Source: an uncultured Vampirovibrio sp. (lineage in GTDB: Bacteria > Cyanobacteriota > Vampirovibrionia > Gastranaerophilales > Gastranaerophilaceae). Taken from it: a stretch of 45,089 nucleotides of DNA. A program made the position numbers and the translations under genes. Shown piece by piece: positions 39,787-45,089 of the stretch; within the stretch, counting starts at the first letter, position 1; every line of letters starts with the position of its first letter. The notes below the pieces were generated by a model, which was given only the letters and a program-made list of their open reading frames with translations, was not told the origin of the DNA and searched no databases. The stretch spans positions 1-45,089 of the forward strand of contig CAJTNR010000016.1 in the NCBI GenBank assembly GCA_910577635.1, written 5' to 3'.

Positions 39787-40347
39787 TTGAAAAAAATTTT
39801 TATAATATCTTTTATTTTTTTACAAACACTATCTTTTGCCCAAGACGCAAAAGAAGTTAAGGAAAGGGCTTTAGCTCTTTATAATACAAAAAACTATAAT
39901 GAAGCTTTTTCCCTTCTGGATAATTTAAACAGCAGCGACAAAACCAAAGATACTTTTTTAATTCTATCTAATATTGCACAGGAAAAAGGCAATGATAATC
40001 TTGCAATTGAGTACTTAAACAAAGCACTGGATGAAGATTACACTTATTATAAAGCTTATTATAATCTTGGGTGCATTTTTGCTAAGAAAAAATCCTATTT
40101 ACTTGCATCCAATAACTTTGAACTTGCCATTAAGTACAATAAAAACTGTTCAAGCGCTTATTATAATCTTGCTCTTTGTCAAATTAACAACAAAGATTAT
40201 AATAGTGCTAAAAAAAACTTAATCAAAGCTCTTGAACTGGAGCCTCTTAATAAGGATTATTATTATAATTTAATTTTTTGCTATAAGGAGCTTAATAATA
40301 CCCGTCAGGCAAAAAAAATGTTAGAAGCTTATAATAAACTGGGGTAA
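39787..40347 (+). CDS. Exported TPR-repeat protein
   Basis: 186 residues from a TTG start at 39787 with AGAGGT upstream. A clear signal peptide MKKIFIISFIFLQTLSFA (cleavage after residue 18) is followed by about four tetratricopeptide repeats, e.g. YKAYYNLGCIFAKKKSYLLA and SSAYYNLALCQINNKDYNSA. Likely periplasmic, mediating protein-protein contacts. It is 6 nt from the isochorismatase-like gene, so in one operon. The partner is unknown. Confidence 0.85.
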   Translation: MKKIFIISFIFLQTLSFAQDAKEVKERALALYNTKNYNEAFSLLDNLNSSDKTKDTFLILSNIAQEKGNDNLAIEYLNKALDEDYTYYKAYYNLGCIFAKKKSYLLASNNFELAIKYNKNCSSAYYNLALCQINNKDYNSAKKNLIKALELEPLNKDYYYNLIFCYKELNNTRQAKKMLEAYNKLG

Positions 40348-40353
40348 GTAAAA

Positions 40354-40875
40354 ATGAATGAGAATAATACAACAATAATTGGTATTGATATACAAGAAAA
40401 ACTATGTCAAATGCTTGATAAAAAAGATTCTGTCGAGAATGCTAAAAAACTGCTTCAATTAGCATCAATATTAAATATTGATACAATACTTACAGAACAA
40501 TATCCAAAAGGATTAGGTTCAACCATAGAAGATATTAAAGGTTTTAAAACTATTGAAAAAACAACTTTTTCTGCCCTTCAAACTCCCCGGTTTTTAGAGG
40601 AATTAGAAAAGTTAAACAATAAAAACATCATAATTTTCGGAATTGAAACCCATATTTGTGTTTATCAAACAGTATTAGATTTAATTAACAAAAACTACAA
40701 TGTTTTTGTCGTTTGTGACTGCTGTGCTTCAAGAAAGAAGCTAAACCATAAAACTGCACTACGATTAATGGAGTCTTATGGAGCTAAGATTACAACTTTA
40801 GAAATTTGTCTTTTTGAATTTTTAAAAAGCTCAAAACATCCTAATTTTAAAGAAATTCAAGGTTTGATTAAATAA
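40354..40875 (+). CDS. Isochorismatase-family cysteine hydrolase
   Basis: A 173-residue member of the isochorismatase/nicotinamidase fold. The catalytic triad is visible: Asp12 (GIDIQEKL), Lys69 (EKTTFSAL) and Cys102 (GIETHICVYQTV), with the usual cis-peptide region before it. YcaC-like and nicotinamidase-like members hydrolyse diverse amides, so no specific substrate is assigned. Probably cotranscribed with the TPR gene; it converges on ridA with 6 nt between stops and only a weak hairpin. Confidence 0.9.
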   Translation: MNENNTTIIGIDIQEKLCQMLDKKDSVENAKKLLQLASILNIDTILTEQYPKGLGSTIEDIKGFKTIEKTTFSALQTPRFLEELEKLNNKNIIIFGIETHICVYQTVLDLINKNYNVFVVCDCCASRKKLNHKTALRLMESYGAKITTLEICLFEFLKSSKHPNFKEIQGLIK

Positions 40876-40881
40876 GGAGCA

Positions 40882-41253
40882 TTATTCCTTATAAGCAATA
40901 ACTTCAACTTCAACAAGAGCGTTTTTAGGAAGTTTTGCTTCAATGCAGGAGCGAGCGGGTTTTGAGGTAAAAAATTGGGAATAAATTTCATTAAAAACAC
41001 TGAAATTAGAAATATCAGATAAAAAACAATTAGTTTTAATGACAGATGAAAAATCAAGTCCTGCTTCTAATAGAACCGCTTCAATATTTTTTATAACCTG
41101 CAGGGTTTGTTGTTTAATATCTCCTTTTAGCTCGTTAGTTTTAGGATCAATTCCAATTTGACCTGAACAGTATAAAAAATTGGATGCTGAAACTGCCTGA
41201 GAATAAGGTCCAACAGGTTCTGGAGCATTTTTTGTATAGATTATTTTTTTCAT
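40882..41253 (-). CDS. ridA: RidA-family imine/enamine deaminase
   Basis: A 123-residue protein of the RidA/YjgF/UK114 family. Signature residues are APEPVGPYSQAV (10-21), FLYCSGQIGIDP, and the C-terminal ARSCIEAKLPKNALVEVE, with Arg for substrate carboxylate binding. RidA hydrolyses reactive 2-aminoacrylate made by PLP enzymes. The start overlaps the ABC ATPase stop as ATGA, an uncommon partner for ridA. Confidence 0.93.
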   Translation of the reverse strand: MKKIIYTKNAPEPVGPYSQAVSASNFLYCSGQIGIDPKTNELKGDIKQQTLQVIKNIEAVLLEAGLDFSSVIKTNCFLSDISNFSVFNEIYSQFFTSKPARSCIEAKLPKNALVEVEVIAYKE

Positions 41254-42341
41254 ATAATTTCCTCCCTTTTATTGAATGGTTCTTTTGAGATGTAATCAAA
41301 GAAATAAAGATCCCTTGGATTAATTGAAAGATCCAAAATATCGTTTGTTTCAGCTGTTGAAGGAATTGAAGCACAAAAGTCAGATTTACCAAGTTTAAAG
41401 TAAACATTCTTATTGGCACCTAGATTTTCTTCAAAATCTACCTTTGTTTTAAACTTAATTAAATTAAAATGATAAGAAGCATCCTGAATGCATACAATTT
41501 TTTCAGGACGAACTCCCACGAGGAGTCTATCTACTTGTGGCAGTTTTTCAAGAATTGATTTTAAACTTATTGAAATATTTCCAAAAATTAAAAATCCGTT
41601 ATTAATACTTGCTTCAATAATATTCATAGGATTAGCCCCCATAAAAGAAGCAACAAAGGTATTGCTTGGATAATTGTAGATGTTATTAGGAGTGTCAATC
41701 TGTTGAATTTGTCCATTATTCAAAACAGCAATTCTATCGCCCATTGTAAGCGCTTCTGTTTGATCATGGGTAACATAAATAAAAGTTGTTTTAAGCTTTT
41801 GATGTAGTTTTTTAATTTCAGACCTCATCTGGTTCCTTAGTTTAGCATCCAGGTTAGATAAAGGCTCATCCATAAGAAAAACCCTTGGTTCTCGAACAAT
41901 TGCTCTTGCAAGTGCTACTCTTTGTCTTTGTCCTCCTGATAATTCCTTTGGTTTTGCTTTAAGGTAATCATCAAGCTTCAAAATTTCACTTGCCCTGTCT
42001 ACTCTTTTGTTGATTTCTCCTTTAGGGACTTTTCTTACTTCTAAACTTAAAGACATGTTTTCTTTAACATTTAAATGAGGATATAGTGCATAGTTTTGAA
42101 AAACCATTGCAATATCTCTATCTTTAGGAGGAGTTTTATTAACAAAATCACCCCCGATATAAATTTGTCCCTGCGTTGGGGTTTCAAGTCCTGCAATCAT
42201 TCTTAACAGGGTAGATTTTCCGCATCCTGACGCTCCTACAAGGACAATAAACTCTCCGTCTTGAATTTCAAGGTTTATATCTTTAAGAATTTCTTTTTTT
42301 CCAAAGCTTTTAGAAATATTAGTTAATGTAACACCAGCCAT
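41250..42341 (-). CDS. MalK/UgpC-type sugar ABC transporter ATPase
   Basis: A 363-residue ATPase. Walker A GASGCGKST (36-44), Q-loop VFQNYALYPHLNV, signature LSGGQRQRVALARA, Walker B VFLMDEPLSNLDA and H-loop VTHDQTEA. The C-terminal ~125 residues form the TOBE/OB regulatory domain of the MalK/UgpC/MsmX type (VGVRPEKI). No permease or binding-protein gene is adjacent, so it may serve several sugar importers, as MsmX does. It begins right at the stop of the upstream kinase-like gene (TAAATG), with AAAGGAG inside that gene. Confidence 0.93.
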   Translation of the reverse strand: MAGVTLTNISKSFGKKEILKDINLEIQDGEFIVLVGASGCGKSTLLRMIAGLETPTQGQIYIGGDFVNKTPPKDRDIAMVFQNYALYPHLNVKENMSLSLEVRKVPKGEINKRVDRASEILKLDDYLKAKPKELSGGQRQRVALARAIVREPRVFLMDEPLSNLDAKLRNQMRSEIKKLHQKLKTTFIYVTHDQTEALTMGDRIAVLNNGQIQQIDTPNNIYNYPSNTFVASFMGANPMNIIEASINNGFLIFGNISISLKSILEKLPQVDRLLVGVRPEKIVCIQDASYHFNLIKFKTKVDFEENLGANKNVYFKLGKSDFCASIPSTAETNDILDLSINPRDLYFFDYISKEPFNKREEII

Positions 42342-43481
42342 TTATACTCCTTTTTTGTTTAAGGGTAAAACAAAAGTAATCATTGTGCCAAAATCGGGTT
42401 TTGAATAGACCCAGATATCGCCTCGAAAAGCGCAAATGTAATATTTTAGAATGCTTAAAGATGCCTTAAGCCCTATTGGTCGCTTGGTTGAGCTTCTATA
42501 GTAGGCATCAAAAATATTCTCAAGTTCTTCTTCGCTAAAAACAAGGTCTTTGATTTTAGCTTCAAAAAGAATATATTTTTCACTCTCCAAAGAATCATTT
42601 GAAGCAAAAGGTCTTGTCTGAAGAAAATCCAGGGGAGGATGTCCGATATTGAGTGTACAAATCCCTAAATTTGTACATTTGAGGAAAATATCCATTATGC
42701 TTTTAATAATATATTCAACAATATTGGAATCTAAATTGCAATCCCTGCTTGTAATTTTAGAATAATCAAGACTAAAGAATATTTTCCTGTCTAGGAATTT
42801 TTTTCGATAGATTCTATCAATTGATTTGATTAGATTTACAATATCAAAAACTTTGAATTTGTATTCTACTTGTTCAGACTCTAATTTGAATAAATTAAAA
42901 AGCTGTTCAAGATCATAGTTTAAGTCTTGTGAGTTTGTGTTGATAATATTTAAATATTTTGTTTGTTTTTCATTAACAATTCCTGCAATTCCATCCAGAA
43001 GGGCTTTTGAAAAACCACCTGTCGATACAATATTAGATAATATAGGCCCTGAGCAGTTAATTAAAAAATCATTCTTTTCATCAACAATTTTTTTAGCTAT
43101 TGAATAATTTTTTTTAATTTCAATTAGTTCTTCTCTTTGTTTGGTTACATCTCTTACTATTGCATAAATTCTTAATGTTTCAGGACTTCTTGACGCGCTG
43201 ATTTCAAGAAGCATAGGAGTGATATCCTCTTGTTCATGGATAGATTTTGCAAAAATTCTCTCTTTTGTTTGAATTATCTCGTTTAAATAAAAAGTTCCGT
43301 TTTCGACAAAGTCTGAAAAATAGTTCCCTAAAATATTAAAACGGGTGGTTTGGTAAAGCTCTAAAACTTTGTCATTAACATCAATTATTTTGCCGTCATG
43401 TTCTAAGACGAAAACACCATCAGGCAAAAGATTAAATTTATTCTCAACTTTAGGTTTTTTAAAACTGTCAAACAATTTCAT
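42342..43481 (-). CDS. PAS-domain histidine-kinase-like protein, degenerate
   Basis: 379 residues. A PAS domain (about 15-125; PDGVFVLEHDGKIIDVND, with a PAC-like IYAIVRDVTKQRE) leads into a HisKA-like helix pair and an HATPase_c-like domain (about 210-375). The H-box region reads NDFLINCSGPILSNIV (137-152), with no His where SHELRTPL is expected. The N-box (EYIIKSIMDIFLK) also lacks the usual Asn residues. The G2-like end GLKASLSILKYYICAFRGDI and VYSKPDFGTMITFVLPL is retained. It is therefore probably a non-catalytic sensor or scaffold. Divergent from the STAS-like gene and coupled to the ABC ATPase. Confidence 0.8.
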   Translation of the reverse strand: MKLFDSFKKPKVENKFNLLPDGVFVLEHDGKIIDVNDKVLELYQTTRFNILGNYFSDFVENGTFYLNEIIQTKERIFAKSIHEQEDITPMLLEISASRSPETLRIYAIVRDVTKQREELIEIKKNYSIAKKIVDEKNDFLINCSGPILSNIVSTGGFSKALLDGIAGIVNEKQTKYLNIINTNSQDLNYDLEQLFNLFKLESEQVEYKFKVFDIVNLIKSIDRIYRKKFLDRKIFFSLDYSKITSRDCNLDSNIVEYIIKSIMDIFLKCTNLGICTLNIGHPPLDFLQTRPFASNDSLESEKYILFEAKIKDLVFSEEELENIFDAYYRSSTKRPIGLKASLSILKYYICAFRGDIWVYSKPDFGTMITFVLPLNKKGV

Positions 43482-43558
43482 CTACTACACTCTTTTTATT
43501 TATCCTACCACAAAATTGTATCAAACAAAAGTTATAGAAATTTTATTCTTTGTAATAG

Positions 43559-43572
43559 TTAACAATTGTTAA
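43559..43572. promoter_or_regulatory. Palindrome between divergent signalling genes
   Basis: TTAACAATTGTTAA is a perfect 14-nt palindrome in the 135-nt gap between the kinase-like gene (minus) and the STAS-like gene (plus). Size and symmetry suit a repressor or activator operator. The factor is unknown. Confidence 0.4.
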
Positions 43573-43616
43573 AAAAGTTCTACAATAATATTAGGCTCAA
43601 GTTAAGGATGGCAGTA

Positions 43617-43946
43617 ATGAATATTCAAAAGGCAATTTATGATAATGAAATTGTTTTTTTTGTTAATGAAGAAATGATTGATGATTCAATTGTTGAACAA
43701 ATTATTTCTATTCAAGATACAAATAAAAAAATAGCATTGGATTTAAAAAAAGTTAAATCAATTAAGTCTGATTATTTTCTTAATTGTCTGATTGAAGATA
43801 AATTTAAACTTTTTAATATTCAAAGTGAAGTGTTATTGTATCTTGGTCTTACTTTAAAATCAGGATTTTTAAACTCTTATCTAAATTATGATGATTTTCA
43901 TAATAACAAAAGAGAATTTATCAAAAGAAGGTTTAAATTAGTTTAA
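43617..43946 (+). CDS. STAS-like small protein
   Basis: About 109 residues from ATG 43617, which has AAGGA 8 nt upstream. The frame is open to a TTG at 43566, inside a palindrome and promoter-like DNA, and that start is rejected. The strand/helix order (AIYDNEIVFFVNEEMIDDSI, KKIALDLKKVKSIKSDYFLN, then VLLYLG) resembles STAS domains, where the DLxxVxxIDS-like strand leads to the switch site. Here the usual Ser follows as IKSDYF. Its divergent neighbour is a kinase-like sensor, so a signalling partnership is inferred. Its stop overlaps the stop of the convergent prepilin gene. Confidence 0.6.
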   Translation: MNIQKAIYDNEIVFFVNEEMIDDSIVEQIISIQDTNKKIALDLKKVKSIKSDYFLNCLIEDKFKLFNIQSEVLLYLGLTLKSGFLNSYLNYDDFHNNKREFIKRRFKLV

Positions 43947-44560
43947 TGCGCAACCCCGGTTGCATTAAGACCAAAAACATAGATATCTTTTCCAAGTTGA
44001 TTGGGGGCTTTTTTACCATTTGCATCAACATACAATAACCCCCAGCACTTCCCTTTTCCCGGGGTTTTTCCAAGCTCATTTCCTTTCTTATCCTTGTGGA
44101 CAGGAAGATAATAAGAAGGACAATCCTTAATTCCTGTTACTTCAAAACCAATGTATGCTCCTGTAGGCAATTTTCCTCCTGGAATATTTTTTCCGTTGCA
44201 ATAAGAAGTGTTGGTACAAAAATTGAGAACATTTGTATTTGTAAAACGAATGTATTTTTTGTACAGGTTATAAATATCAGAAGAACTAGCGCTTGCTCCG
44301 CTTGAGTTTATAACTGCAAATTCATAACTATCAACAACAGGCTCAATAAAAGTTCCTGTAGGAACACTTGCTGTTTCGATTTCTCGAATTTTAGAACTAA
44401 CATCATCAATGTTTATCATTGCTTTGTATGCTTGCGCCATAAAAGATTTTTCCCAAATCTTGTCTGTTCTTAAACCTCCTATTAATAAAGCAACTAAAAC
44501 CCCTATTATTACAAGAACTATTGTGACTTCTGCCAATGTAAAAGCTTGTTGTTTTTTCAT
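43943..44560 (-). CDS. Type IV prepilin-like (pseudopilin) protein
   Basis: 205 residues. The class III signal MKKQQA/FTLAEVTIVLVIIGVL has cleavage after Ala6, Phe at +1 and Glu at +5, then the pilin helix. The mature part is Gly/Ser/Asn-rich with five Cys and a C-terminal region (CWGLLYVDANGKKAPNQLGK, DIYVFGLN) that resembles the DUF-type heads of Melainabacterial and Gram-negative minor pilins. Such proteins are processed by PilD and assembled in type IV pili or type II secretion pseudopili. No pil or gsp genes are nearby. It lacks the conserved flanks of the two Cys-rich prepilin genes. Shine-Dalgarno AAAAAGGA precedes the ATG. Confidence 0.87.
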   Translation of the reverse strand: MKKQQAFTLAEVTIVLVIIGVLVALLIGGLRTDKIWEKSFMAQAYKAMINIDDVSSKIREIETASVPTGTFIEPVVDSYEFAVINSSGASASSSDIYNLYKKYIRFTNTNVLNFCTNTSYCNGKNIPGGKLPTGAYIGFEVTGIKDCPSYYLPVHKDKKGNELGKTPGKGKCWGLLYVDANGKKAPNQLGKDIYVFGLNATGVAH

Positions 44561-44583
44561 ATAATTAAATCCTTTTTAATATA

Positions 44584-44611
44584 ATTATATTCTAACTTAC
44601 AAATTGTGCAA
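44584..44611 (-). promoter_or_regulatory. Promoter of the 43943-44560 prepilin gene
   Basis: On the minus strand TTGCAC (44611-44606), a 16-nt spacer and a perfect TATAAT (44589-44584). The start site falls near 44577, followed by AAGGA and the ATG at 44560. Confidence 0.65.
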
Positions 44612-44637
44612 CTATTGAAATAAAATGATACAAAAGC

Positions 44638-44667
44638 AAAAGGCAGCTTATCTCTAAACTGCCTTTT
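44638..44667. terminator. Terminator after the SDPPEP-repeat gene
   Basis: AAAAGGCAG (44638-44646) pairs perfectly with CTGCCTTTT (44659-44667) around a 12-nt loop, with T-rich DNA on both sides. It lies downstream of the minus-strand gene ending at 44710. Confidence 0.75.
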
Positions 44668-44709
44668 ATTGTTTTTTTTGATTAAGCGGATATTATAATT
44701 TGCTTATTG

Positions 44710-45089
44710 CTAGATAATATCTTCATCATCATCGTTTTTATCCGGTTTACTTTCTTCAGCTGGTTTGTCTGGTTTCTTATCTTCAGCTGGTTTATCCGGT
44801 TTACTTTCTGACGGTTTTTCATTGCTTTCTGGAGGTCCACCATGGTCATCACCACTGCCTGGTTCATCATCCGGTAACTCGCAACCTGGATCGCTGGGCT
44901 CTGGAGGATCGCTAGGCTCTGGAGGATCGCTAGGCTCTGGAGGATCGCTGGGCTCTGGAGGATCGCTAGGCTCTGGATCTGGATCTGAAGGTTCGTGAGT
45001 TATGTCATCATCGCCTGGATCACTGGGCTCTGGAGGATCACTGGGCTCTGGAGGATCACTGGGCTCTGGAGGATCACTGGGCTCTGGAG
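44710..45089 (-). CDS. C-terminus of SDPPEP-repeat, acidic Pro-rich protein (partial)
   Basis: The minus-strand frame is open from the window edge to TAG 44710: 125 residues of C-terminus, with the start outside. It contains two blocks of the hexapeptide Ser-Asp-Pro-Pro-Glu-Pro (45016-45089 and 44893-44981), encoded by an 18-nt tandem repeat and separated by GDDDITHEPSDPDPEP-like sequence. After one Cys (GCELPDDE) comes a Lys/Pro/Asp/Glu tail with repeats of SKPDKPAE, ending in DDDEDII. It is strongly acidic, extended and disordered. Pro-rich spacers of this kind often cross cell walls or link surface domains; which applies here depends on the missing N-terminus. Confidence 0.75.
   Translation of the reverse strand, partial: PEPSDPPEPSDPPEPSDPPEPSDPGDDDITHEPSDPDPEPSDPPEPSDPPEPSDPPEPSDPPEPSDPGCELPDDEPGSGDDHGGPPESNEKPSESKPDKPAEDKKPDKPAEESKPDKNDDDEDII
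44893..45089. repeat. 18-nt tandem repeats encoding SDPPEP
   Basis: The unit GGCTCTGGAGGATCGCTA (plus-strand view) is repeated about four times at 44893-44981. A slightly different unit with ATCACT is repeated at least three times at 45016-45089, continuing off the edge. Within blocks the copies are almost identical, so copy number probably varies between strains. Confidence 0.9.

Noticed and set aside
40872..40892. Hairpin ATAAGGA/TCCTTAT between convergent isochorismatase and ridA genes
   Set aside because: Only 7 weak base pairs with no T run, overlapping both coding ends; not a convincing terminator.
44682..44870. Minus-strand 62-residue frame (MMNQAVVMTMVDLQ...)
   Set aside because: Shadow in another frame of the same SDPPEP-repeat gene; no ribosome-binding site.
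44765..44998. Plus-strand Gly/Ser-rich open frame (SLGSGG repeats)
   Set aside because: It is the antisense shadow of the SDPPEP repeats; the minus frame has protein-like sequence beyond the repeat, including a Lys/Asp/Glu tail, and a terminator after it.
44893..45089. Possible CRISPR array or VNTR outside a gene
   Set aside because: Units are 18 nt, contiguous, without unique spacers, and in frame with an open reading frame; they are coding tandem repeats.
1..45089. tRNA genes, insertion sequences, integrases or attachment sites
   Set aside because: No T-loop-like GGTTCGAATCC-type clusters outside coding DNA, no transposase or integrase motifs and no terminal inverted repeats were found by eye. 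A covariance-model search would be needed to exclude small RNAs.

Overview
The window is AT-rich (roughly one-third G+C) bacterial chromosome from an organism with a Gram-negative-type envelope. Envelope clues are a KdsC-like phosphatase, an MCE/MlaD-like lipid-transport protein, SecDF, prepilin-like proteins and an LCP (LytR-CpsA-Psr) protein. Low G+C, many small lineage-restricted proteins, an anaerobic-type dihydroorotate dehydrogenase (PyrD with PyrK) and Cys-rich prepilin-like proteins fit a gut-type non-photosynthetic relative of Cyanobacteria (Melainabacteria/Vampirovibrionia, Gastranaerophilales-like). That assignment is an inference: only about 55 nt of 16S rRNA are present.

Layout. 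1-617: the 5' end of a minus-strand 16S gene and its leader. 618-2428: minus-strand genes, including smpB-pheA. 2429-6083: an accessory patch with a broken XRE regulator gene, two alpha/beta hydrolases divergent from a LysR regulator, and a decayed GNAT acetyltransferase. 6136-7642: TSCPD protein, pgeF and a repeat-containing small protein. 7772-18385: one long plus-strand operon, pyrK-pyrD-pyrE-pyrB-pyrC-pyrF-carA-carB plus a six-repeat Clp_N protein, preceded by a leader hairpin that looks like an attenuator. The operon encodes every enzyme from bicarbonate and glutamine to UMP.

18393-24850: small unknown proteins and the most unusual part of the window. Two long Cys-rich prepilin-like genes on opposite strands each lie divergent from an XRE-type regulator. 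They share a near-identical N-terminus, a 16-nt 5' flank and an 18-nt 3' flank, while their bodies differ. Between them lie a KDPG-aldolase-like gene and a KdsC-like gene. 24850-27797: MCE protein, aroA, speE. 27877-30523: engB (GTPase) and small proteins. 30571-33363: fabI, a Na+/H+ antiporter and two coiled-coil proteins.

33536-39669: secD-secF-XRE/zinc-ribbon, a CHASE2-GGDEF cyclase with a 57-residue ORF just upstream, and an LCP protein. 39787-43946: TPR protein, isochorismatase-like hydrolase, and a minus operon of a kinase-like sensor without its phospho-acceptor His, a MalK-type ATPase and RidA; a STAS-like protein is divergent from the sensor. 43943-45089: a third prepilin-like protein, and the C-terminus of an SDPPEP-repeat protein that runs off the window edge.

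Regulation visible in the sequence. Many plus-strand lead genes have a -10 element (often an extended TGn form) 6-10 nt before the ATG and no Shine-Dalgarno, which suggests leaderless mRNAs. Genes inside operons mostly use AGGAG-type sites or ATGA/TAATG overlaps. Convergent genes are often separated by clear hairpin terminators. No tRNA gene, CRISPR array or insertion sequence was recognised.
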